Source of the DNA: Desulfobacteraceae bacterium
Lineage (GTDB): Bacteria; Desulfobacterota; Desulfobulbia; Desulfobulbales; Desulfobulbaceae
Length of the DNA: 22,307 bases
Direction of reading: 5' to 3'
Assembly (NCBI GenBank): GCA_022837185.1
Contig: JALHJD010000015.1
Span: 1-22,307 of the forward strand
The notes under the pieces were generated by a model. It was given only the letters and a program-made list of their open reading frames with translations. It was not told the origin of the DNA and ran no database searches. Below, one piece after another: positions 15,227 through 21,242 of the stretch. The first letter of the stretch is position 1, and each line of letters starts with the position of its first letter. The translations under genes and the position numbers were made by a program.

Positions 15227-16225
15227 ATGGCAGCAAAAACCGGCAGGCAGGCCGGATCAGGCAAGGAAAGGGAAAAAACCAGGGAACCAGCCCCTCCATC
15301 CCGGATGGCCGCCGTCATCCGGGAAGCTCTGGAGCGGATCGACAAGAACCTCGACCAGGTCAGGGAACCGTCCGAACGGTGGAAAAAAATCCGCAAGGTC
15401 CTCAGGAAAAGCGACAAGGACAAGATCCTCGAGATCGCCCTGGAAAATTACTACAATGCCGAGGAGCTCAAACCCTATCAGGCCGAACTGGTCAAACTCC
15501 AGAAACACATGGAGCGCACCGGCCGGAAAATGATCATCCTCTTTGACGGCCGGGACGCTTCCGGCAAGGGCGGGACGATCAGACGGATAACCCGGTACAT
15601 GAACGAAAAGCACTACCGGATCGTGGCCCTTGGCAAACCCAACCAGATGCAGCGCACCGAACTGCACATGAAGCGCTACATCGAGCACTTTCCCCGTTCG
15701 GGGGAAATGGTCCTTTTCGACCGATCCTGGTACAACCGGGCCCTGGTCGAACCGGTCATGGGCTTCTGCACCAGTGAGCAGTACAAGAGGTTCATGAGCA
15801 AGGTGACCACCTATGAACGCAACTTCATTGATGACCGCAAGACCACCCTGCTCAAACTCTATTTTTCGGTCACCAAGGAGGAGCAGGCCCGGCGTTTCGA
15901 ACGGCGCAAAAACGATCCCCTGCGCCAATGGAAGCTGAGCGAGGTCGATCTCCAGGCCCAGGAGTTATGGGACCAGTTCACGGAGATGAAATTCCAGCTC
16001 CTCAAAAAGACCCACACCAGATTTTCCAAATGGTATGTCGTCAAATCGGACGACAAGCACAAGGCCCGGCTCAACACCATCAAGCTGATCCTGAACTCCG
16101 CCAAATACACCGGGCGCAGCCGGACCCTTGACTTCACTCCCGACCCGAAGATCATCATCCCCGGTGACCGGGAACTGAAAATCATGACCGAGCAGCGCAA
16201 AAAATTCGGCAAGTTTATTTCGTAA
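15227..16225 (+). CDS. ppk2: polyphosphate kinase 2 family protein (first of a tandem pair)
   Basis: A 332-residue PPK2, which transfers phosphate between polyphosphate and nucleoside di- or monophosphates. The core shows Walker A FDGRDASGKGGT (about 106-117), Walker B LFDRSWYNRALVEPVMGFC (about 163-181) and the lid region FERRKNDPLRQWKLSEVD. An N-terminal extension of about 80 charged residues precedes the core. The segment after Walker A (KPNQMQRTELHMKRYIEHFP) departs from the common QWYFQRY form kept by its neighbour, so nucleotide preference may differ. GGAGG lies five bases before the ATG. The second PPK2 follows after 28 bases. Whether it makes ATP/GTP from polyphosphate or the reverse cannot be told from sequence. 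Confidence 0.93.
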   Translation: MAAKTGRQAGSGKEREKTREPAPPSRMAAVIREALERIDKNLDQVREPSERWKKIRKVLRKSDKDKILEIALENYYNAEELKPYQAELVKLQKHMERTGRKMIILFDGRDASGKGGTIRRITRYMNEKHYRIVALGKPNQMQRTELHMKRYIEHFPRSGEMVLFDRSWYNRALVEPVMGFCTSEQYKRFMSKVTTYERNFIDDRKTTLLKLYFSVTKEEQARRFERRKNDPLRQWKLSEVDLQAQELWDQFTEMKFQLLKKTHTRFSKWYVVKSDDKHKARLNTIKLILNSAKYTGRSRTLDFTPDPKIIIPGDRELKIMTEQRKKFGKFIS

Positions 16226-16253
16226 AACAGGACAGACGGCAAGGGAGCCGGAA

Positions 16254-17171
16254 ATGGCCAAAAAAAGCAGTAAGGAGCAAAACTCCGCCATGAAAACAGT
16301 CCCGGACGATTTTAAACCCCTGGAGGGCACGGCCTACAAATTCAGGAACAAGGAGGAAAAGGACGGCCGGGTGCCCGTCTGGATCAGCGTCAAACGGATC
16401 GAATACGAAATCGAGCTGAAAAAACTGCAGATCGAACTGATGAAGCTGCAGAAATCCATGAAGGAGAGGGGGGACCGGATCCTGGCCATCTTTGAGGGCC
16501 GCGACGCCGCCGGCAAGGGCGGGACCATCAAGCGGATCACTGCTTTCCTCAACCCCAGAAACGTCAAGGTCGTCGCTCTGGCCAAGCCGAGCGACACGGA
16601 AACAACCCAGTGGTATTTTCAGCGCTATGTCCCCCATCTCCCTGCGGCCGGTGAACTCGTGCTGTTCGACCGCTCCTGGTACAACCGGGCCATGGTCGAG
16701 CCGGTCATGGGCTTCTGCACCGATGAACAGCACAAGCGGTTCCTCAAGGACGTCCCCCTGTTCGAGGAGCTCCTGGTCAAGGACGGCATCAAGCTGTTCA
16801 AATTCTATTTTTCCGTTTCCAAGGAGGAGCAGGACAGACGCTTCAACGCCCGGCAGACCGATCCCCTGAAGCACTACAAGCTCTCGCCGGTGGACAACCT
16901 GGCCCAGCAGTACTGGGACCAGTACAGCGTCAAGAAATTTCAGATGCTCAACGAATCCAACCGCACCATCGCGCCCTGGACCATCATCCGCTCGGACGAC
17001 AAGAAGCTCGCCCGGCTCAACTGCATAAAACATATCCTGGGCAGCATCAACTACCCCGGCAAACTGCCGGAGAAGGAGCTGCGGACCGATCCGGCCATTG
17101 TCATTTCCGGCATTGACGAAATCAAGCACATGGAAAAAAACCTCTTCGAACCGGAACGGCTGCGCGGATAA
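16254..17171 (+). CDS. ppk2: polyphosphate kinase 2 family protein (second of a tandem pair)
   Basis: A 305-residue PPK2 very close to the standard single-domain form. It shows Walker A FEGRDAAGKGGTIKRIT (80-95), then TQWYFQRYVPHLPAAGELVLFDRSWYNRAMVEPVMGFC with the Walker B Asp139 and the conserved RSWYNR. FSVSKEEQDRRF and the lid DPLKHYKLSPVDNLAQQYWDQY follow, with IRSDDKKLARLNCIKHIL near the end. GGGAGCC lies upstream of the ATG. It is separated by 28 bases from the first copy and probably cotranscribed. The two proteins share the core but differ in the N-terminus and the post-Walker A segment, so the duplication is not recent. Two hairpins lie just after its stop. Confidence 0.94.
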   Translation: MAKKSSKEQNSAMKTVPDDFKPLEGTAYKFRNKEEKDGRVPVWISVKRIEYEIELKKLQIELMKLQKSMKERGDRILAIFEGRDAAGKGGTIKRITAFLNPRNVKVVALAKPSDTETTQWYFQRYVPHLPAAGELVLFDRSWYNRAMVEPVMGFCTDEQHKRFLKDVPLFEELLVKDGIKLFKFYFSVSKEEQDRRFNARQTDPLKHYKLSPVDNLAQQYWDQYSVKKFQMLNESNRTIAPWTIIRSDDKKLARLNCIKHILGSINYPGKLPEKELRTDPAIVISGIDEIKHMEKNLFEPERLRG

Positions 17172-17182
17172 GCTGCCGCTTC

Positions 17183-17203
17183 GGCCGGGCTCAATACCCG
17201 GCC
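17183..17203. terminator. 7-bp hairpin between convergent genes, terminator-like
   Basis: GGCCGGG-CTCAATA-CCCGGCC forms a perfect 7-bp GC stem 11 bases after the second ppk2 stop; its loop contains part of the stop codon of the opposite gene. No U-run follows on either strand, so termination without Rho is uncertain, but the place between convergent stops fits a shared transcript end. Confidence 0.45.
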
Positions 17204-17631
17204 CCGTGGCAGCCCGCCGGTGTGGTCGCCGCCATGCCGCCGGTCAGAACCGGCGGCATGGCGCTTTGCGCCGCGACAACTTCCCGGCCGTCCGACTCGG
17301 ACTCACCCTTTTCCTTCTCCGGGATCACCTCGGTGTCGACGCACAGCCAGACATCCTTCTCCCATGACATATCGCCGGTCAGCCGGCCGAAGCACCTCGA
17401 CACCTCGGCCAGGAAGCAGACCATGTCGTCCGGCAGACTGGCGATGGGCGCGGAGCCGTTGACATACCGCTGGATGGTGCCGGACGCCTCGTCGTACAGC
17501 AGGCGGGTGGAACCATTGATTTCCCCCTTCAGATCCCGGTTCAGGAAGCGGACCTCCTTGATGCGCAGGTCATGGCGTCCTTCATGGAAAAACGAAAACA
17601 GTGTCTGACCGAAAATCATCTTGCAGCGCAT
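17191..17631 (-). CDS. hypothetical protein, 146 residues
   Basis: I do not recognise this protein. It begins MRCKMIFGQTLFSFFHEGRHDLRIKEVRFL and has a compact, probably mixed alpha/beta body to about residue 100 (NGSTRLLYDEASGTIQRYV, DDMVCFLAEVSRCFG, KDVWLCVDTEVIPE). It ends in a low-complexity tail rich in Glu, Gly and Ala (about 103-146). There is no signal peptide or membrane helix. The start is well fixed: AAGGAGG lies six bases before the ATG. The tail is encoded across two hairpins (17183-17203 and 17230-17263), so the last 25 or so residues may be a by-product of these DNA elements. It converges with ppk2 (19-base gap) and diverges from the WYL regulator, which could control it. Confidence 0.7.
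   Translation of the reverse strand: MRCKMIFGQTLFSFFHEGRHDLRIKEVRFLNRDLKGEINGSTRLLYDEASGTIQRYVNGSAPIASLPDDMVCFLAEVSRCFGRLTGDMSWEKDVWLCVDTEVIPEKEKGESESDGREVVAAQSAMPPVLTGGMAATTPAGCHGAGY
17230..17263. repeat. 15-bp perfect inverted repeat with 4-base loop
   Basis: CGCCATGCCGCCGGT-CAGA-ACCGGCGGCATGGCG is a perfect 15-bp stem, the strongest hairpin in the window. It lies inside the 3' coding end of the minus-strand hypothetical gene and 58 bases beyond the second ppk2 stop. It may act as a transcript end or stabiliser for ppk2, or be a REP-like or other dispersed element that extended the reading frame. Confidence 0.75.
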
Positions 17632-17703
17632 ACCAAACCTCCTTCTGTATTGTTCTTTTCCTTGACTGTACCAGAGGGGGTTTGTCATATAGTGAGCACC
17701 CGC

Positions 17704-17725
17704 GAATTTTTTTGAAAAAAAATTC
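17704..17725. repeat. AT-rich palindrome
   Basis: GAATTTTTTT and AAAAAAATTC form a 10-bp inverted repeat with a two-base centre. The loop is too short for a normal RNA hairpin of this full length, so DNA bending, a cruciform or a protein site is more likely. It directly abuts the heptamer array on its left. Confidence 0.5.
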
Positions 17726-17769
17726 AGGCTGCAGCCGATTAGCTTTTTAGGCTGTAGGCTGTTAGGCTG
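17725..17769 (+). repeat. left arm of heptamer inverted-repeat array (TAGGCTG units)
   Basis: CAGGCTG at 17725-17731 is followed by GCAGCC, then TTAGCTTTT and three TAGGCTG units at 17748-17754, 17755-17761 and 17763-17769 (one extra T between the last two). The segment 17738-17769 is the reverse complement of the right arm near 17906-17942, apart from one additional 7-base unit and one A/G difference there. Confidence 0.85.
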
Positions 17770-17868
17770 AAAAAGGTCGAATTGCAGGCGGTTCGCCATT
17801 GCAAATTGACCGCTTCGGAAAATCTTGTGATCCACTCCCACTTTGTTTGGATCGCAAAAATTTCCAAA

Positions 17869-17942
17869 TAGCCTATAACCTGTCAGCCTATAGCCTGCAG
17901 CCTAACAGCCTAACAGCCTACAGCCTACAGCCTAAAAGGCTA
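17869..17942 (+). repeat. right arm of heptamer inverted-repeat array (CAGCCTA units)
   Basis: TAGCCTA, TAACCTG, then CAGCCTA (17884), TAGCCTG (17891) and CAGCCTA at 17898, 17906, 17914, 17921 and 17928, some separated by one A. The array ends AAAGGCTA just before an A-run and the WYL regulator ATG at 17948. The only ribosome-binding-like sequence for that gene (AAAAGG, 17933-17938) lies inside the array's edge. Confidence 0.88.
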
Positions 17943-17947
17943 AAAAA

Positions 17948-18898
17948 ATGAGCCTGCTCGAACGTATCTATTATTTTCACTCGCGCATCCGGGACAACCG
18001 GTATCCCAACAGCGGCGACCTGATCCGGGAGTTCGAGGTGTCTGCCGCCACCGCTCACCGGGACATCTCCTACCTGCGCGACCGGCTGTTGGCTCCCCTG
18101 ACCTTCAGCCAGCGGAAAAACGGCTATTATTATACCGATGGCGACTTTCGCCTGCCCTTTGAGGACACGCCCGGACTGATCCTGCTCCTCGGCCTGCTGG
18201 AAAAAATGGCCGGCGAGGCCGGGCTCGACGGTCTGCCGGAAATGCGGCGGCTGCGGAAAAAACTTTCTTCCATCGTCTCGCCCGGGCGCCAGGCGCTTGA
18301 TGACCTGATTCACTGCGAATGGATTGAAACCGAAACCGTTTCACCCGTTGTTTTCGGGGATGTGCTGAACGGCCTGCTCTCCCGCACCGCCCTCAGAATT
18401 ACTTATCGGTCTCCGGCCGGGGACATGTCGGAGCGGGACATCGATCCGCTGAAGCTGGTCCACTACCAGGGACGATGGTACATCCTCTCCTGGTGCTTTC
18501 TGCGCGGCTCCAGAAGGATGTTCCACCTGGGCCGGATCACCCGGAGCCGCCGTACGGACAGGCCGGTCAGCCATATCCTGTCCCCCGATGATGACTGGCT
18601 GGAGGGTGCCTTCGGGATCTTCAAGGGCGACACGGAGAGCCGCTTTCCGGCCCGGATTCTTCTCACCGGCACCGCCGCGGAAATAGTCCGGCGCCAACAC
18701 TGGCATCCCGGACAGACCGCTGAGGAGAGCCCGGACGGCCTGGTCCTCAGCCTGCCGGTGGCCGATGACCGGGAGTTGATCATGAAGGTCCTGCAGTTCG
18801 GCTCCCAGGCAAGGATCCTGGAGCCTGATTTCCTGCGGGAGAAAGTCAGGGACGAAATTGCGAAAATGGCGGCCCTCTACGAAGACAGCCTGCCATAA
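17948..18898 (+). CDS. WYL-domain transcriptional regulator (YafY/PafBC type)
   Basis: A 316-residue DNA-binding regulator. Residues 1 to about 62 form a winged helix-turn-helix of the DeoR/HTH_11 type (LIREFEVSAATAHRDISYLRDRL, then a wing NGYYYTDGDF). A helical connector follows. The WYL domain covers about 130-215 (LRITYRSPAGDMSERDIDPLKLVHYQGRWYILSWCF, then MFHLGRI), and a WCX-like C-terminal extension covers about 230-310 (RFPARILLTGTAAEIVRRQHWHPGQ, VADDRELIMKVLQFGSQARIL). WYL domains sense ligands, often nucleic acids or nucleotides. The start codon follows the heptamer array with no normal Shine-Dalgarno site. The regulator may bind the array; the divergent hypothetical gene is a natural target. 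This is inference. Confidence 0.9.
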   Translation: MSLLERIYYFHSRIRDNRYPNSGDLIREFEVSAATAHRDISYLRDRLLAPLTFSQRKNGYYYTDGDFRLPFEDTPGLILLLGLLEKMAGEAGLDGLPEMRRLRKKLSSIVSPGRQALDDLIHCEWIETETVSPVVFGDVLNGLLSRTALRITYRSPAGDMSERDIDPLKLVHYQGRWYILSWCFLRGSRRMFHLGRITRSRRTDRPVSHILSPDDDWLEGAFGIFKGDTESRFPARILLTGTAAEIVRRQHWHPGQTAEESPDGLVLSLPVADDRELIMKVLQFGSQARILEPDFLREKVRDEIAKMAALYEDSLP

Positions 18899-18926
18899 GC
18901 GGTCCATTGCATTTTCCTGCTCCGGA

Positions 18927-18956
18927 TTGACAGCCCCACACCAAACCGAATAGAGT
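18927..18956 (+). promoter_or_regulatory. sigma-70-like promoter for the GlmU-like gene
   Basis: A perfect TTGACA (18927-18932) is followed after 18 bases by TAGAGT (18951-18956, four of six matches). It lies in the 150-base gap after the WYL gene, about 90 bases before the next ATG. Nothing else was recognised in the gap apart from a short GTGAGTGAG repeat at the -10 edge. Confidence 0.45.
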
Positions 18957-19048
18957 GAGTGAGCGCACTGCCGCAGCTCAACGCCCAACACTGATCCGCC
19001 GGCAAAGCTCTGCTTCGCGATGCGGACCGACGTATCGACACAACCGCC

Positions 19049-20077
19049 ATGGACAACATAACCGCCATCATTCTCGCCGCCGGCAAGGGCACCCGCATGA
19101 AATCGGACACGGCCAAGGTCCTGCACGAGCTTTTCTTCAAGCCCATGCTGCACCATGTGATGGACGCGGTTCAGGCCGCCGACATCTCCCGGACGGCGGT
19201 CATTGTCGGCCACCAGAGAGAGCGGGTCATCCACTGCCTGAGGGATTACTCCTTCATCCCTGTTACCCAGGAGGAGCAGCTCGGCACCGGACATGCCGTG
19301 CTCTGCGCCGAGCAGGTCTGCGGCGAAGCCGGCACCATCCTGATTCTGTGCGGCGACACTCCGCTCATCCGCACCGAAACGCTGAACGCCATGATCCGTC
19401 ATCACCGCCTCATGAACTCGGAATTGACCCTCATGACCACCGTGGTCACCGATCCCACCGGCTACGGCCGGATCATCACCGACCGCGACGGACAGGTCAG
19501 GGGCATCGTCGAGGAGAAAGACGCCGACGACCGGCAGCGGCAGATCCGGGAAATCAACGCCGGAATTTATCTGGTGGACAGGGAATTTCTCTTCACCGCC
19601 CTCAGGCAGGTGGGAACCGGCAACAGCCAGGGGGAGGTGTACCTCACCGACATCGTCGCCATCGCCAACAGGCAGGGCATGGCCGTCAACAGGTTTGTCC
19701 ACGGCGAACCCGTCGATGTCCTGGGCATCAATTCCCGGGTCGAACTGGCCCGGGCCCACGCGGAAATGCAGCGCCGGCGCAATACCGAACTGATGCTCGC
19801 CGGCGTCACCATGTACGGACCGGAAACTATCCTTGTCGCCCAGAACATCCAGGTGGGACGGGATACGATCATCCACCCCGGAGTACGGATAACCGGCAAT
19901 TCCAGGATCGGGAGCGCCTGTATCCTCGAACCGGGGGTCAGCCTGCACGACTGCGAAGTAGCCGACAACGCGACCGTCGGCGCCCGCTCTTCCCTCAGCG
20001 GGGTGACGGTTGAGCCCTCCCGGACCCTTCCTCCGGGGACCTGCCGTGACGGCGGGACGTCTTCCTCTTCCTGTTGA
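19049..20077 (+). CDS. glmU: GlmU-like nucleotidyltransferase with truncated left-handed beta-helix
   Basis: A 342-residue protein with the complete uridyltransferase domain of GlmU, which makes UDP-GlcNAc from GlcNAc-1-phosphate and UTP. It shows LAAGKGTRMKSDTAKVLHEL (about 9-27; Arg and Lys of the UTP site), QLGTGHAV (78-84), LCGDTPL (Asp103, metal ligand), GYGRII, EINAGIYLVD and VLGINSRVELA (Asn228). After about residue 265 only three or four hexapeptide-like turns remain (VGRDTIIHPGVRITGNSRIG, LEPGVSLHD) before a low-complexity end (SSSSC). Full GlmU has about 450 residues, so the acetyltransferase active site is missing; no continuation was found in other frames. It may need a separate acetyltransferase or use another sugar phosphate. 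The ATG lacks a clear Shine-Dalgarno site. Confidence 0.85.
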   Translation: MDNITAIILAAGKGTRMKSDTAKVLHELFFKPMLHHVMDAVQAADISRTAVIVGHQRERVIHCLRDYSFIPVTQEEQLGTGHAVLCAEQVCGEAGTILILCGDTPLIRTETLNAMIRHHRLMNSELTLMTTVVTDPTGYGRIITDRDGQVRGIVEEKDADDRQRQIREINAGIYLVDREFLFTALRQVGTGNSQGEVYLTDIVAIANRQGMAVNRFVHGEPVDVLGINSRVELARAHAEMQRRRNTELMLAGVTMYGPETILVAQNIQVGRDTIIHPGVRITGNSRIGSACILEPGVSLHDCEVADNATVGARSSLSGVTVEPSRTLPPGTCRDGGTSSSSC

Positions 20078-20129
20078 CGCTCCCGGTTCGCCCCGTTGCG
20101 GTCCGAGGCACGACGGTCCAAAAACAGGG

Positions 20130-20158
20130 TTGGCAATCCGGCCCGATCGGATTATTAT
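20130..20158 (+). promoter_or_regulatory. sigma-70 promoter for thiSGH
   Basis: TTGGCA (20130-20135), exactly 17 bases, TATTAT (20153-20158): five of six matches in both boxes, the best promoter in the window. Transcription would start near 20165, leaving a leader of about 90 bases before thiS. No TPP riboswitch (thi box) was recognised in the leader. ACCTGCAACGG occurs at 20168-20178 in the leader and again at 20264-20274 inside thiS. Confidence 0.65.
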
Positions 20159-20254
20159 GAAGACTTGACCTGCAACGGAGGCTTTGCCCCGGACCGAACC
20201 CGAGCAGCCCGGTTCGCCAGGCCGCCATACCCAAGCTGGAACAAATCACCTGCC

Positions 20255-20455
20255 ATGGACATTACCTGCAACGGCGAACAGATGGCTGTCAAGCAAACGG
20301 CCACCCTGAACGACCTGGTCCTTTCCCTGGGCCTGAACCCGCAAACGCTCGTCGCCGAGCTGAACGGCCGGATTGTCGAATACAACGACTTTGCGACTCA
20401 TCCCCTCAGGGAAAACGACCGAATCGAACTGATCCGCTTCGTCGGCGGAGGCTGA
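20255..20455 (+). CDS. thiS: ThiS sulfur carrier protein
   Basis: A 66-residue ubiquitin-like sulfur carrier for the thiazole half of thiamine. It starts [12 protein letters not shown], has the family middle ([27 protein letters not shown]) and ends [13 protein letters not shown]. The terminal Gly-Gly is the site that is adenylated by ThiF and turned into a thiocarboxylate. The frame is open upstream to 20096, but the ATG at 20255 gives the normal N-terminus. Its ribosome binding site is weak (GGAAC about 12 bases before). The codons for the C-terminal glycines carry the Shine-Dalgarno site (GGAGG) of thiG, which begins one base after the stop. No thiF is seen nearby. Confidence 0.95.
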   Translation: MDITCNGEQMAVKQTATLNDLVLSLGLNPQTLVAELNGRIVEYNDFATHPLRENDRIELIRFVGGG

Positions 20456-20456
20456 G

Positions 20457-21242
20457 ATGCTGACCATTGCCGACAAGAATTTTACCTCCCGTCTTTTTGT
20501 CGGGACCGGCAAGTTTTCCTCCAGCCGCGTCATGCGGGAGGCCGTGGAGGCCTCCGGCGCGCAGATGGTGACGGTCGCCCTGCGCCGGGTTGATCTCACC
20601 AATCCGCAGGACGACATCATGCAGGCCCTGGACCGCGATGCAGTGCAGTTCCTGCCCAACACCTCCGGCGCCCGCAACGCCGAGGAGGCCATCCGCCTGG
20701 CCAGGCTGGCCCGGGCCGCGGCCGGCACCGCCTGGCTCAAGCTGGAGGTCACCCCGGACCCCCGCACCCTGCTGCCCGACCCGGTGGACACCCTGATCGC
20801 CACCGAAAAACTGGTCCGGGAAGGCTTCATCGTCCTGCCCTACATGAACGCCGATCCGATCCTCGCCCTGCGCCTGCAGGACGTCGGGGCGGCCGCGGTC
20901 ATGCCCCTCGGTTCGCCCATCGGCACCAACCAGGGGATCAGGACCGCCATGCAGGTGCGCATCATCATCGAACAGGCGCGGGTCCCGGTGGTCATCGATG
21001 CCGGAATCGGGGCCCCCTCCCATGCCGCCGAGGCCATGGAAATGGGCGCCGACGCCGTACTGGTCAATACCGCCATTGCCGTTGCCGGCGACCCGGTGCG
21101 GATGGCCCATGCCTTCAGGCTGGCGGTGGAGGCCGGCCGCGAAGCCTATGAGGCGGGCCTCGGCCGGCGGTCAACCGCGGCCAGCGCTTCCTCCCCGGAA
21201 ACCGGCCTGCTGAACGCCGATCTCGATTTTATCCAGAACTGA
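20457..21242 (+). CDS. thiG: thiazole synthase ThiG
   Basis: A 261-residue TIM-barrel enzyme that condenses deoxyxylulose 5-phosphate, dehydroglycine and the sulfur from ThiS thiocarboxylate into the thiazole phosphate. Family motifs: [12 protein letters not shown] (11-22), [10 protein letters not shown] (38-47), [13 protein letters not shown], the Schiff-base lysine in [12 protein letters not shown] (Lys95), [15 protein letters not shown] (phosphate-binding loop region), [32 protein letters not shown] near 180-210, and the end SPETGL. Length is normal. GGAGG lies five bases before the ATG. The stop overlaps the thiH start (TGATG). Confidence 0.97.
   Translation: MLTIADKNFTSRLFVGTGKFSSSRVMREAVEASGAQMVTVALRRVDLTNPQDDIMQALDRDAVQFLPNTSGARNAEEAIRLARLARAAAGTAWLKLEVTPDPRTLLPDPVDTLIATEKLVREGFIVLPYMNADPILALRLQDVGAAAVMPLGSPIGTNQGIRTAMQVRIIIEQARVPVVIDAGIGAPSHAAEAMEMGADAVLVNTAIAVAGDPVRMAHAFRLAVEAGREAYEAGLGRRSTAASASSPETGLLNADLDFIQN

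Larger units (their letters stand above)
17632..17947. other. divergent intergenic region carrying the inverted heptamer array
   Basis: These 316 bases lie between the divergent hypothetical gene and the WYL regulator. Besides the AT palindrome and both array arms they hold an approximately 100-base centre (17770-17868) with a small inverted pair GATCCA / TGGATC (near 17830 and 17848). No confident promoter was recognised on either strand; on the minus strand a TATATG lies near 17690. No gene of its own is visible. Confidence 0.6.

Noticed and set aside
17725..17942. Possible CRISPR array
   Set aside because: Units are only 7 bases with zero or one base between them, and no spacers exist; it is a short tandem and inverted repeat, not CRISPR.
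18341..19948. Minus-strand open frame of 535 codons
   Set aside because: It is the antisense of the WYL and GlmU-like genes, which have intact family motifs; the composition is that of a GC-rich shadow frame.
20078..20254. TPP riboswitch before thiS
   Set aside because: I looked for the CTGAGA and ACCTGATCTGG-type thi-box elements and did not find them; only a promoter and a plain leader are visible.
20000..20254. Frameshift continuing the GlmU beta-helix
   Set aside because: The other frames after 20077 contain no hexapeptide repeats, and the next promoter and thiS follow soon after.
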